From positions 17,608,618 through 17,672,617 of the forward strand of contig OX438759.1 of NCBI GenBank assembly GCA_949316235.1: 64,000 nucleotides of DNA. Reading direction: 5' to 3'. Positions 51,601-56,727 of the stretch are shown piece after piece. Source of the DNA: Oegoconia quadripuncta (lineage: Eukaryota > Arthropoda > Insecta > Lepidoptera > Autostichidae). Each line of letters begins with the position of its first letter. The first letter of the stretch is position 1. The translations under genes were made by a program, and so were the position numbers. The notes under the pieces are model-generated. The model had not been told where the DNA came from, searched no databases, and worked only from the letters and a program-made list of their open reading frames with translations.

Positions 51601-54591
51601 CTTCATATTGGACAGTTCGAAAGAGATCTTGTTGGAAAATTTGTTGAATAATTCTGATAAATCATCGTCCATCGCTTTACGTTTACGTCGCAACTTATTT
51701 ACTTTAATCGAGTCATCGTCGTCGTATTGTAGGTTAATTAACTCGGGCGCAGAACCAGTTTTTGTACGGTCCACCGTCGACAACGTCATGCTCGAGGATG
51801 AAGGCGGGACGGTGGGGGAGGTCGGAGGCGTCTTGACTACGAGAGGCATTGTGGTCACACACTCACACGCTACGCAGCACAGCACACTATCACAGATTCT
51901 TTGACAGTTCGCGGACAAGAGATGCGGTGCTAGACAGAGACAGATATTGTACAAGAGTGAGACGAATTTAATTTTAGATAATTGTATCACACAGAGTAAT
52001 ATACTTTACTTATAAGAGTTAAGACACAATTTGCAGTGGCACTGAATAGATTATTTTAGAGCGTGCAGTTGCAACACGTCTGCTCTCAACGAGTGATTTG
52101 GACGAAAAAAAATATATTAAATATAATTACCAATTATTGCTCATCAAAATAATAATATACCAAAATAAATAAAAAAGTAGGTATATAAACATAAATACAA
52201 ACAATAAAACCTAAGTAATTGTAACAAAAAAATATGTAAATACATAATAAGCCTAAGATTGTCATGCACTTTATAGTGCTCTCTCAAATTGCTTGTGCCC
52301 TAACAGGGTGTCACATGATACTACTTAATGTACCTAACAACTGTATGTACACATGAACCACTGTGATATGCAATAAATACTTTGAGTTTGAGTAGGACTC
52401 GTGCCCTGAGGATTTCGTACATAACATCACCATTGACAAATTTCTGAAGGCCCTTATTTCAATTGCTGTATGTATCAAATTGATAATAATTTTGTAATCT
52501 AAAGTCAAAAAAGCTCAAGGTCACACAATGAGCTACGGAGACAGCGATGCTCGCAGTTTCATTGCGAAATCAAATCAGGGATGAAGAAATCCGTAGTAAA
52601 ACGAAAATCACTGACATAGCCCAGCGGATTAGTAAGTTGATGTGGCAGTGGGCAGTGTACATTGCTATCGAGCTATGTACCCTGCCCATAGTTCATTGGA
52701 ACTAATGGCCGGTGGGTCATTAAAGTTCTTCAGTGGAGACCACGCACCGGCAAGCGCAGCTTTGGACTCTTACATCTAGACGGACTGCCTAATCAAGGTC
52801 GTGGGCCGTCGCTGAATGCTGGCAGCTTCCAACTGGTCCCTCAGGAAATTTATGGGGAAGGCCTATATTCGGCAGTGGTCGCCCTGTGGCTGATATTTTA
52901 TTATTTTATAATTGTATCTAAAAATTAATCGCACATTAAATAAATATCTTGCCACATACACACAGCGCCATCTAGTGCCACACTAAGCAACTAGGCTTGT
53001 ATTATAGATACCAAATGGTTGATAAACTACAAAAATACATATTTTTTTTTGTAAATAAATACATATATAAATGAAAAACATCCATAACTCGGGAACACAT
53101 GTCTGTATTCATCATACAAACATATGCCTCTAGCGGGATTCGAACCCGCGACCTTTTGGTATAGCAGCAGAGTTTGTAACCACTACACCAAGCAGCACAT
53201 TAACAAAAGAAACAGCTACATATTTTGCTTAGTGTTGTTTCGCTGTTAGTGTGAAGTATATTGCGATAAATATCAGACTATTATGTAATGCTGTTGGAGG
53301 AGTTTTTTACCGTAAGGAAAAAAATAGGGCTTATTAGGTAAGTGAAATAGAAGTTATTTATTTATTTATTTATTTTATTTAGCAAACTTCACAGCGTTAC
53401 ATGTTCATTACAATAAAGAAACTAATTACAATCCATATAGCCAAAAATAAAGCTTGACAAATTATAAAAAAACTAAAAATGTGGGAGAAGAAGAAAAGTA
53501 ACAAATCGAAATATGATAGATAAAGAAATGACAGCTAATATAATGAATAGTGAATACGAGTGTTAGGTGTGTGTGTGTTTGTGTGAATAGGTTTGTGTGT
53601 ATATATCTGGTGGATGATGAATGAGTTTAGTTGAGTGAAAGTAGTGCAGTGCCAAGTCGACCAGTTAAGTCTGAGAGGCGGTTTCAGACAGATGTTGAAG
53701 GATACACCGGATGAATCCAATACGACCAAGAAAGAAGATATCCGCCCCTCCGAATTTTGTATCATATGTGTGCACCAGCCTCTGTACCACTGCGTTTTGG
53801 GCGTAGTTGGTATGCACGGTGCCAGCGTGGAGCGACCTTGTATGTCTCGTGCGCGTGGTGTTAGCGCGGAGCCCTATCTGTCGAACAAGTTCTGGGCAGT
53901 CCAAGAGGTCATGTACAATGCCATAGAGATAGAGTTATTGGCATAGGTAGTTTATTTTTTCCAACACCATCATCGACCCATGCACCGGTGACTGCGGCGG
54001 CTTATATGCGACTGGCGGAATTTGTAAAAATCAAAATCGAAAATGCTTTATTTTGTAGGTACACAGGGTACACTTAAAATAGTCAGATTTTACATTTTTA
54101 AAGCTACTGCTTGTTCAAAAGGCATGTAGGGTGCCTATCGTGCAAAATTTATTTGAAACTTGTGTTTTCTTCAAGTTTTTAAATTTATTTCATTTGATGA
54201 TGTAATTATGTGGAACAGGCTTTAACCACGACCATTAAATGTCACAAAGCTTTCTTCGATGGTAGTTTTGATAAAAAGAAAAACAAACTACCTATGCCAA
54301 TGCCTTCTATTTTACTTACCTAATATGTCCTTTTTTTTCCTTACGGTAAAAAACTCATCCGGTTTACATACATGTAAGCTATATAAAATATAAACGTTCG
54401 TACCCAGGCGGCACTATCTCAAATGATGTTCAGCGAGGAACGGTTCACGCATCTCAAAGAAACAGTCCGTTCGCTTCAATCTGCGATGAGGCAGAAACGC
54501 GACGCTGTGGACAATCTCTCCGCACGGCTGCAACGTTGCGACTTCAAGTACCAACCACCGCAAGCGAACTTCGACCATCGCCGCGTTTCAG
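27436..54591 (+). CDS. SMC2: SMC2, condensin complex ATPase subunit (exons 1-10; 3' half beyond the right edge)
   Basis: SMC2 pairs with SMC4 in condensin I and II and uses ATP to extrude DNA loops for mitotic chromosome compaction. Exons: 27436-27603, 27688-27837, 28103-28264, 31523-31633, 34616-34737, 39792-39948, 42682-42873, 44757-44895, 46382-46557, 54408-54591. All junctions are GT-AG and in phase, giving about 520 of an expected 1,200 residues. The start sits in a perfect GCCACCATG context. Visible motifs are Walker [10 protein letters not shown] (residues 32-40), the SMC2-specific LVYKNGQAG-like LIYKQGQAG, the Q-loop glutamine in [15 protein letters not shown] (Q147), and [10 protein letters not shown]. 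Heptad-rich coiled coil follows to the hinge approach (residues about 500-520). The hinge, Walker B and signature motif lie past 64000. Introns 3-10 are swollen with transposons. Confidence 0.97.
27688..27837 (+). CDS. SMC2: SMC2 exon 2
   Basis: Residues 57-106: [20 protein letters not shown] and VSITFDN match SMC2 closely. The acceptor is GGTTTCAG and the donor GTTAGT, an in-phase junction. Confidence 0.97.
28103..28264 (+). CDS. SMC2: SMC2 exon 3 (Q-loop)
   Basis: Residues 107-160: [18 protein letters not shown] and [17 protein letters not shown], including the Q-loop glutamine that contacts the ATP-bound magnesium in SMC heads. The donor is GTATGT. Confidence 0.98.
28270..28480. other. 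SMC2 intron 3, 5' part
   Basis: No recognisable feature. Confidence 0.3.
28485..28705 (-). pseudogene. LINE C-terminal zinc-knuckle fragment
   Basis: The minus strand encodes [20 protein letters not shown], a Cys-x2-Cys...His...Cys arrangement typical of the C-terminus of Jockey/R1-type ORF2. Only about 55 residues remain. Confidence 0.6.
28806..28892. repeat. Two direct copies of a palindrome-centred 19-mer
   Basis: GACGCGAACACCGATCGGTG occurs at about 28816 and 28862, 46 bp apart. ACACCGATCGGTGT is a perfect 14-bp palindrome. It is preceded by TTAACCTTTAGG. Confidence 0.7.
28900..29530. other. SMC2 intron 3, nothing recognised
   Basis: AT-rich. No exon is needed here because exons 3 and 4 join in phase. 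Confidence 0.3.
29532..30375. mobile_element. Possible non-autonomous DNA element
   Basis: TATACACGGTGTTACAAAA near 29532 and, inverted, TATACAGAGTGAATTTTTC ending near 30375 are weakly matching ends of the ACAGGGTG type. There is no transposase. The call is tentative. Confidence 0.3.
30380..31040. other. SMC2 intron 3, 3' part
   Basis: AT-rich, with an AATACTCTTTATTGCACAA LINE-tail motif near 30955. Otherwise nothing recognised. Confidence 0.35.
31041..31285 (+). repeat. tRNA-headed SINE, family B (variant head)
   Basis: GATTGGTGTAGTGGATAGTG and GGGTTCGAATCCCGC form the A- and B-box regions. The 3' body has ATAGCACAAGCTTTG and GTCCGAAATATTTATT. Confidence 0.8.
31523..31633 (+). CDS. SMC2: SMC2 exon 4
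   Basis: Residues 161-197: [20 protein letters not shown], conserved where the head passes into the coiled coil. The acceptor is TTTGTAAACAG and the donor GTAAGT. Confidence 0.97.
31845..32500. repeat. 71-bp palindromic tandem array, 5 units, split by a LINE
   Basis: Units beginning TTTATTTCCGAGGTGAAC lie at about 31850, 31921, 32267, 32342 and 32410. Each contains an inverted repeat AGGTGAACAAAG/CTTTGTTCACCT (17-nt loop) and a perfect 26-bp palindrome with half-site TCACCTGGGTGAT (31895-31920, 32316-32341). It lies in SMC2 intron 4. Confidence 0.9.
31992..32250 (-). mobile_element. LINE 3' end (family D) inserted in the palindromic array
   Basis: On the minus strand it encodes a degenerate [23 protein letters not shown] end followed by the family D 3' UTR and A tail. 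CCAGGTGA flanks it at 31984-31991 and 32251-32258, giving exact limits. Confidence 0.85.
32613..32864 (-). repeat. tRNA-headed SINE, family B (variant head)
   Basis: The reverse-orientation copy of the 31041 type: GGGTTCGAATCCCGC and GATTGGTGTAGTGGATAGTG on the minus strand. Confidence 0.8.
33240..33810 (-). repeat. LINE 3' UTR interrupted by a SINE
   Basis: CAAAGTCAAATATGCTTCAT and GTACACTTAAAATAATCAT (33240-33305) continue after the SINE as TTTTTTAAGCCACTGCTTGT (33536). This is the family seen at 38405-38999. Confidence 0.7.
33308..33535 (+). repeat. tRNA-headed SINE, family B
   Basis: It starts near CAGTTTGGTGC, has the B-box region GCGTTCGAATCCCGC, and ends GTATCCACAACACAAGCC. It is nested inside a LINE 3' UTR. 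Confidence 0.75.
34020..34260 (+). repeat. Dispersed repeat ending GCATTTATAATATTAGTT
   Basis: The end AAATTTCATCGAAATCCGTC...GCATTTATAATATTAGTT is shared with 37750-37910 and 42925-43175. It is a very common type in lepidopteran and other insect introns. Confidence 0.55.
34464..34570 (+). repeat. SINE family A fragment
   Basis: GCCTGGCTAGCTACCACCAT...AAGTCTGCCGCCAAACAGCA matches the SINE A body. It ends before exon 5. Confidence 0.65.
34616..34737 (+). CDS. SMC2: SMC2 exon 5
   Basis: Residues 198-237: coiled coil with [19 protein letters not shown], aligned with human LKEERSSYLEYQKVMREIE. The acceptor is TTGTTCTACAG. It ends in phase 2 (GTAAGT) and is completed by exon 6. Confidence 0.96.
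34769..35382 (+). mobile_element. RTE 3' end interrupted by a second retroelement (34849-35308)
   Basis: GAGGAAGACCAAAGAAGGTG through GACGGCTGATAG (34769-34848) resumes at AGGAGAGTGGAAGAGG (35309). The 460-bp insertion ends with AAATAAAATAAAATAAAATAG and belongs to the 11150-11515 family. Confidence 0.8.
35442..35700 (-). repeat. LINE 3' fragment
   Basis: Short Leu/Cys-rich frames and TTTATTTATTTTGACAAAC at its end have the form of a LINE tail in reverse. It is tentative. Confidence 0.35.
35755..36330 (-). repeat. Two-copy repeat with an intact 83-codon ORF (copy 1)
   Basis: It is shared with 40425-41060 at high identity. The minus strand carries ORF 36166-35915, beginning [15 protein letters not shown] and ending [11 protein letters not shown], preceded by a GC-rich leader with GTCGCCGGAAACGGAGCGG. 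I do not recognise the protein. In copy 2 the frame is broken by a stop after about 60 codons and an indel. Confidence 0.75.
36360..36600 (-). pseudogene. LINE ORF2 C-terminal fragment
   Basis: The minus strand encodes [24 protein letters not shown] sequence ending HYLKLSQ, the typical C-terminus of CR1/Jockey-group ORF2. Confidence 0.7.
36680..36812 (-). mobile_element. LINE 3' end (family D)
   Basis: The minus strand ends in GCCGCCCTCTCATATAAAAA, as in the copies at 21901 and 44051. Confidence 0.8.
36815..37075 (-). repeat. Retroelement fragment, unclassified
   Basis: GC-richer than its surroundings, with a frame [20 protein letters not shown] on the minus strand. It is probably part of a LINE. 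Confidence 0.35.
37320..37700 (-). pseudogene. LINE C-terminal nuclease-like domain fragment
   Basis: [26 protein letters not shown], then [26 protein letters not shown] and, past a stop, [15 protein letters not shown] match a C-terminal domain I recall in many animal LINE polyproteins. The stop at about 37407 makes it a relic. Confidence 0.7.
37730..37915 (+). repeat. Dispersed repeat ending GCATTTATAATATTAGTT
   Basis: GCGGGAACTACTCACTTTAT...CCGTTTCGCCGTGATTGAGC matches 42960-43175 closely. Confidence 0.65.
38015..38160 (-). repeat. LINE 3' UTR
   Basis: It has the AATACAAATACACTTTATTG tail on the plus strand, as at 23878. Confidence 0.55.
38278..39421. mobile_element. Long-inverted-repeat DNA element with nested LINE
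   Basis: The left arm ACAGGGTTAATTTGAATTCG (38278) is matched inverted by the right end CGAATTCAAATTCATCCTGT (39421). The arms are at least 110 bp and continue past the LINE, since CCACCTTTAGTATGGAAG (39008) pairs with CTTCCAAACTAAAGGTGG (39285). No transposase is seen. Confidence 0.82.
38405..38999 (-). mobile_element. CR1/Jockey-type LINE 3' end nested in the DNA element
   Basis: The minus strand encodes [20 protein letters not shown]...[20 protein letters not shown], the ORF2 C-terminus, ending NHPWT, then a 3' UTR with a CTTTGA-repeat tail. CATTC duplicated at 38400-38404 and 39000-39004 marks the insertion. Confidence 0.85.
39440..39644 (+). repeat. SINE family A
   Basis: It contains CTGCCGCCAAGCAGCAATG, TTGTGTTCCGGTTGTC and CTTCACTTAACATCAGGTG with an A-rich end. 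It ends about 150 bp before SMC2 exon 6. Confidence 0.8.
39792..39948 (+). CDS. SMC2: SMC2 exon 6
   Basis: Residues 238-290: [20 protein letters not shown]... coiled coil ending [13 protein letters not shown]. The acceptor is GCTGTTTTTAG and the donor GTAAGA. It begins in the phase left by exon 5. Confidence 0.94.
40425..41060 (-). repeat. Two-copy repeat with 83-codon ORF (copy 2, broken)
   Basis: It matches 35755-36330 throughout. The ORF homologue begins [20 protein letters not shown] at about 40908 and is interrupted by an in-frame TAG and small indels. Confidence 0.75.
41178..41445 (-). repeat. SINE family A, diverged
   Basis: CTGCCGCCAAAGAGCGATG and CATTTTCATTTAACATCTGG on the minus strand are diverged SINE A body motifs. 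Confidence 0.6.
41560..42300 (-). mobile_element. RTE 3' end interrupted by an insertion (about 41645-41961)
   Basis: The minus-strand CDS remnant [20 protein letters not shown]...[19 protein letters not shown] (42265-41962) resumes at 41640-41560 (GAGATGACGGCTGATAGAGG...GGAAAATGATG). It has lost residues and a frame relative to 9869-10321. Confidence 0.78.
42682..42873 (+). CDS. SMC2: SMC2 exon 7
   Basis: Residues 291-354: [21 protein letters not shown]... coiled coil, corresponding to human KETGGILRSLEDALAEAQR. The acceptor is TGTTGTTGTAG and the donor GTACCT. Confidence 0.94.
42925..43175 (+). repeat. Dispersed repeat ending GCATTTATAACATTAGTT
   Basis: It starts CTAGCTTTATTCTCGCGACT and has CCGTTTCGCCGTGATTGAGC then a CAAACAAACAAACG run. 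Confidence 0.65.
43188..43330 (+). repeat. 5S rRNA-derived SINE-like or pseudogene sequence
   Basis: GCGAAGTTAAGCAATGACTG and GCGCGGTCAGTCCTTGGATG with GGTGGC match the internal promoter region of insect 5S rRNA, with substitutions. The 5' half is diverged and the 3' end does not match 5S. It could be a SINE3-type element or a degenerate 5S copy. Confidence 0.6.
43508..43835 (+). repeat. SINE family A, full length
   Basis: It has the complete head (CCGCCTCCGTGTAAACAACA, GGGTTCGATCCCCAGC), the body with the TTGTGTTCCGGTTGTCAGAG motif, and the tail GTGCATAAAAAAAAAAA. Confidence 0.82.
44051..44245 (-). mobile_element. LINE 3' end (family D)
   Basis: The minus strand has CGGACTTCCGGCAGCGGTAT, CCTTCCTCAAAGGCCGGCAA and the GCCGCCCTCTCATAT tail with an A run. 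Confidence 0.82.
44757..44895 (+). CDS. SMC2: SMC2 exon 8
   Basis: Residues 355-400: [20 protein letters not shown] aligns with human [20 protein letters not shown]. The acceptor is TTTGTGGCAG. It ends in phase 1 at GTAATA. Confidence 0.95.
44961..45004. repeat. Perfect 18-bp hairpin
   Basis: TTCATACAAAACGCCTAT (44961-44978) pairs with ATAGGCGTTTTGTATGAA (44987-45004) across an 8-nt loop, 66 bp after the SMC2 exon 8 donor. Confidence 0.9.
45340..45660 (-). repeat. LINE 3' fragment with AAGAAT tail
   Basis: AGAATAAGAATAAGAATAG at 45350 followed by TTTATTATGAACGCCACAAC has the form of a reversed LINE tail. Confidence 0.5.
45660..45892 (+). repeat. LINE 3' fragment with TTCTA tail
   Basis: CAGTGAATAAAGCTATTC then TTCTA repeats (45855-45888) ends a unit in the opposite direction to the preceding one. 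Confidence 0.5.
46080..46200 (+). repeat. LINE 3' UTR
   Basis: GTTGCCTGGAAGAGATCGCT to TTGTGCAATGAAGTGTATTT, the sense copy of the 23878 and 38015 family. Confidence 0.6.
46382..46557 (+). CDS. SMC2: SMC2 exon 9
   Basis: Residues 401-459: coiled coil ([20 protein letters not shown]). The acceptor is TTTCCTCAG, it starts in the phase left by exon 8, and the donor is GTACTT. Confidence 0.94.
47394..50324 (-). CDS. LINE ORF2: endonuclease/reverse transcriptase (976 aa)
   Basis: It performs target-primed reverse transcription. The N-terminal apurinic-type endonuclease shows [18 protein letters not shown] and [11 protein letters not shown]. The RT region shows [45 protein letters not shown] and the catalytic [11 protein letters not shown], with Lys where Jockey relatives usually have Thr after ADD. 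The C-terminal thumb-like region ends [10 protein letters not shown]. It is uninterrupted over 976 codons. The first conserved endonuclease residues begin at [12 protein letters not shown], about 12 codons after the first ATG, so the start may be internal. Clade (CR1 or Jockey) by motif style only. Confidence 0.93.
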   Translation of the reverse strand: MLTLVIDLNYILMACHKLNIFYQNVRGLRTKCLNFYNNILSTDYDLIIITETWLQSDILDTEICDERYDIFRCDRDLDLSSKRSGGGVMLCARRSLCASICTDWVNSTLSESLCVSIPARLLGSNVNLNIIISYLSPDANRLHMYVDEFRNNISRFHGLKPTEHYLIVGDFNLPCLCWGSDGWSLTHIGKTDVQNSAVALTEELAYLGMNQYNHIVNSSGNILDLSFSSLHLSVYEAPPLSKLDGYHPPLSIEISDLDVKPLVECNIPRYNFRKGDYDKINEFLNGTDWDDLLSTDTIDEAVDHFYTRLYECFALFVPLTVRSNNYPIWYSYALIKIIREKAKMHLRWKRYRNPRDYDVFALLRERQSKVQEECFLRFTQTTEFNIKRAPKYFWSYVKAKRGGSSYPQYFSIGNVKISDGPSIATAFNKFFQSVFTSPQSSSISSSPGNHYPDFGYSCNETLSYVNVTCDVVLKLLQSLDISKGAGCDGVPPIFLSTCAQGLAYPVTILFQRSLKQCIFPLIWKTGHIIPIHKKGPKTKIENYRPISILNTLGKMFEKLVFIHVYPIISQGVPATQHGFIQKRSTVSNLTCFTEYILGHMENGGQVDVIYTDFEKAFDRVDHVILLQKLHALGIRGDLLRWIKSYLSNRSQAVVLGGFKSDYITVPSGVPQGSHLGPLFYNAYIFDIHNYIKHAQHILYADDKKIYLKIHSITDCQLIQHDLNMLFDYYSNNNITVSINKCQCITFSRKKIPLIFSYNINGVVIQRVEVVRDLGVLLDTKMSMCDHIEYITKRSYRNLGFVIRTCQPFKCLLSLKIVFYAYVRCILEYASPVWSPCYSIYMNMIERIQKKFVTHLNYKFKNAKLPYSDNCHDYGLLTLTERRKLMDMGLLYDILHCRIDSPELLAGIYFSTPIKRTRHTPLFNVPHHTTNYGSNCTLTRLVRTYNQHFRNYDLFNVSKKSFKSKIRKELLNFPIVR
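50371..50841 (-). CDS. 156-codon ORF between LINE ORF1 and ORF2, function unknown
   Basis: It is open from 12 bp after the ORF1 stop to 46 bp before ORF2. It is very rich in Tyr, Ile, Leu and Phe ([34 protein letters not shown]), so several hydrophobic helices would be predicted. The AT-rich composition makes a chance ORF quite possible, yet CR1/Jockey elements normally have a much shorter gap here. Confidence 0.3.
   Translation of the reverse strand: MFIILPTLFFFIKMSIYLCGLRVGSSVVHMDCTIIGYPLFTYYNPLHNFIYFLLGLILYYYYISDTYHKGHGYGYISTVNKILIYYNYFIYLLFVLSSYYCHFLNIYNFQYYHLLHRLIKILIIFKICYTIVTHNLIIGIATMHPVWMFCDSEKHY
50854..51990 (-). CDS. LINE ORF1: nucleic-acid-binding chaperone-like protein (378 aa)
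   Basis: An ORF1p coats LINE RNA. The frame runs from an N-terminal Ser/Pro-rich part ([14 protein letters not shown]) through a basic KLRRKRKAM, a long coiled coil ([20 protein letters not shown] to [16 protein letters not shown]), then [10 protein letters not shown] and a C-terminal segment with [25 protein letters not shown] sequence and [16 protein letters not shown], as in L1-like/transposase-22 ORF1 proteins. There is no CCHC knuckle. The likeliest start is the MPLVVKTPP methionine about 46 codons in. Confidence 0.88.
   Translation of the reverse strand: MIQLSKIKFVSLLYNICLCLAPHLLSANCQRICDSVLCCVACECVTTMPLVVKTPPTSPTVPPSSSSMTLSTVDRTKTGSAPELINLQYDDDDSIKVNKLRRKRKAMDDDLSELFNKFSNKISFELSNMKSDIENKFQDIQNDIKIVIKNDLDNIKSELKLIDIKQNQLFTDMSSVKESLEFHGNLHRDLVKRVDAISITTNDVSHLKEQVVRLQSELNIQQQRDRAYNLEINGIPERTNECLSAYFLNIASFLGVPATPNDIDYITRVQPINKIPGRPKAIILKLKSRLLKDSVLSAARAKKNFTSNDIGIQGELKKIFVNEHLTPANKLLHKAVREKARTTQHKYVWIRDAKIFVRKNDTSPSIRIKDATDLQKLF
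52120..52505. other. SMC2 intron 9, nothing recognised
   Basis: AT-rich spacer between LINE copies. Confidence 0.3.
52510..52905 (+). pseudogene. RTE-type LINE C-terminus, degenerate
   Basis: [32 protein letters not shown] and [20 protein letters not shown] follow the RTE C-terminal order, ending YGEGLYSAV. Frameshifted. Confidence 0.8.
52935..53199 (-). repeat. tRNA-headed SINE, family B
   Basis: The minus strand has GGTGTAGTGGTTACAAACTC, GGGTTCGAATCCCGC and the end CTAGATGGCGCTGTGTGT. Confidence 0.8.
53290..54365. mobile_element. Foldback element split by a LINE
   Basis: The left arm TTTTTTACCGTAAGGAAAAA (53308) pairs with the right arm TTTTTCCTTACGGTAAAAAA (54345). A further copy of the arm is at 17138-17215. 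The right end stops about 45 bp before SMC2 exon 10. Confidence 0.75.
53359..53934 (-). pseudogene. LINE ORF2 C-terminus nested in the foldback element
   Basis: [11 protein letters not shown]...[20 protein letters not shown] on the minus strand aligns with [10 protein letters not shown]...[20 protein letters not shown] at the end of the LINE at 47394. AGTTAT flanks it (about 53353-53358 and 53935-53940). Confidence 0.75.
54408..54591 (+). CDS. SMC2: SMC2 exon 10 (last exon in window)
   Basis: Residues 460-520, end of the N-terminal coiled coil. [20 protein letters not shown] aligns with human [22 protein letters not shown], just before the hinge. The acceptor is CGTACCCAG and the donor GTAACT (phase 1). 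No further exon was recognised up to 64000. Confidence 0.95.
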
Positions 54592-54702
54592 GTAACTATC
54601 ATTCTCATATATATATTTTAATAATCATGCATTGGCTTAATTTAATTTAACTTAGTTTCTACAATATTATGACTTTACTGTGGAATTACGTGTTGCATTG
54701 TT

Positions 54703-54704
54703 AT

Positions 54705-54741
<37 letters not shown>
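54703..54741 (+). repeat. AT microsatellite
   Basis: TATATATA run about 110 bp into SMC2 intron 10. Confidence 0.95.
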
Positions 54742-54744
<3 letters not shown>

Positions 54745-54929
54745 AACTCTTTGCACACTTAGTTGATCCAGCCACGATCCCGTACCTTGCTGACTCCGCC
54801 TTTAGCACCGAATAACTTAAATCCAGTTGCGTGTTTCTCGGGCGGAATGGCAACGTCGCATTCTATTAGGCGATGTTGCCACATGTATTCGTCGATAGTC
54901 TCGATACTCGAAATTTTTTTTTTCAACAA

Positions 54930-55275
54930 TTTCATGCAATAGTGGATCCGTAACGGCTAAATTTTTTAAACGCACGAAGACTTTTTGGCTCTGATTTGTA
55001 TTTCAAAAATCAATTACTTGTGTTGATCCATTTATATACTCACACTTCCAGTAATACTTATTTTGATCCGAATTGGTAGGTACCGATACCGTAACTTTTA
55101 CGTACCATAAATTTCATGCAATAGTGGATCCGAAACGGCTAAATTTTTTAAACGCACGAAGACTTTTTGGCTCTGATTTGTATTTCAAAAATCAATTACT
55201 TGTGTTGATCCATTTATATACTCGTACTTCCAGTAATACTTATTTTGATCCGAATAGGTACCGATACCGTAACGG
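54930..55275 (+). repeat. Tandem duplication, two roughly 165-bp copies
   Basis: TTTCATGCAATAGTGGATCC to CCGATACCGTAAC occurs at 54930-55097 and 55111-55272 with few differences (GTAACGG versus GAAACGG). Confidence 0.92.
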
Positions 55276-55439
55276 TCGATCAATTATTATACCTAGTCTG
55301 GATATTTTATATTCGCAATTCTCCATATATTGTAAGATCCGCCTAGGTTGTAACGATGGAGGCACGGGGGGAGCACCGTACACCGCACTCCGCGCCCTTT
55401 AGGCCTTTGCGCAAAATTTCCTTTGAATTAAAGACAAGT

Positions 55440-55865
55440 TCAAAAATTCAAAAAATTCAAAATATTTATTTTCATTCAAGCATAACAATCTTGTACACAA
55501 TTGTGAGAGTATCCTGTTAAGCTTCTTAAAACTTGTGTTAGGATACTCTGCTCTTCATTCTTGTACATTTTACATAAGATTTTTACTTAATGCTTAATTG
55601 AAATTGAAAACCTGGATTAGTTGCTTATGTGAGTTGTAAATATAATATGAGAGGTTACTTGGTCAGATATGTGTCGGTGTGCGTGCGTGTATGTATTTAT
55701 GTATGTGTGTGTGTGTGTTTATGTATGTGTGTGTGTGTTTATGTATGTGTGTGTATTTATGTATAGTATTTTATTTTAAAGATATAAGTGAGTAAGGAAT
55801 TGCATAAGATACAAAACGTAAAGGATAAAATTTCAGAATTTGGCTATCTGCAGAGATAAATTAGT
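55440..55865 (-). repeat. LINE 3' UTR with TTCAAAAA tail and TG-rich stretch
   Basis: CAAAAATTCAAAAAATTC at the left end suggests a reversed LINE tail. A TGTGTG/TTTATGTATG microsatellite is at 55680-55765. Confidence 0.5.
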
Positions 55866-55869
55866 TTTT

Positions 55870-56645
55870 CTGTAAAGGGTAGGTACTAGATGGTGTCTGC
55901 ACATGCCATACGGATGTCATCCTTGGGTTCAGAAGGAAGCAGTGAAAATTTCTCCACTTCCCTCCACATCTGCAGAATATGCTGACACCTACATTTATAA
56001 TCGAATAACCATCGAATCGAAAGCGAAACTAGCAGCCAAGAAGCTTGGAATTCTCTCTAAGGTCAGGCGGTATTTCACACCAAAGCAGCTGCTGGAGCTT
56101 TACCAAGCTCAGATCCGCTCGTGCATGGAATACTGCTGTCACCTCTGGGACGGATCAGCCAAGTACCAACTGGCTGCACTCGATTCTGTGGAACGACGCG
56201 CCATAAGACTCATAGGCGATGACTCAACGGTCACCGGCAAATTGCAAAGCCTTGAACACCGCCGTAGGGTCGCTTGCCTTTCAGTGTTTTACAGGATACA
56301 TTTCGGGGAGTGTGCGATGGAATTGCATGATCTTATTCCACCGTCCCCTTTCCATCTTCGGACAACCAGGCGCGGGGGGGGTTTCCATCCATATGTTGTC
56401 AACATACCGAACATCCGCACTAAGCTCTTTGCTTCGTCATTTATAATGCGGACTGCTAAGGTATGGAACTCACTGCCCGCGTCGGTTTTTCCCGACACTT
56501 ACAACCTTGGGATCTTCAAGTCTAGAGTGAATAGGCATTTACTGGGTGCGCGTGATACATCTTCGGCTACATCGTCACTTTCCATCAGGTGAGATTGTGG
56601 CCAAACGCGAATCCAGTTTTTAATAAAAAAAAAAAATAAATAAAT
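55870..56645 (+). pseudogene. 5'-truncated Jockey-group LINE ORF2 C-terminus plus 3' end
   Basis: Open for about 229 codons: LGILSKVRRYFTPKQLLELY, IRSCMEYCCHLWDG, LDSVERRAIRLIGD and VWNSLPASVFPDTYNLGIFK are the post-RT C-terminal region. The stop at 56592 is followed by a short 3' UTR and A-rich tail. No RT catalytic region remains. Confidence 0.85.
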
Positions 56646-56727
56646 AAATATTTAAAAATATTTAAAAAGGAATACTTATGGTTTTAGTTGAGCACCATTA
56701 CAACTTGTGTTATTAATGTAAAGGAAT

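Larger units (their letters stand above)
46800..52110 (-). mobile_element. Near-complete CR1/Jockey-type LINE, antisense in SMC2 intron 9
   Basis: Both ORFs are open: ORF1 at 51990-50854 and ORF2 at 50324-47394. A TAAAA-repeat tail lies on the minus strand near 46795-46815. Ends are approximate because I found no certain target duplication. Open frames of this length suggest a recent insertion. Confidence 0.75.
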
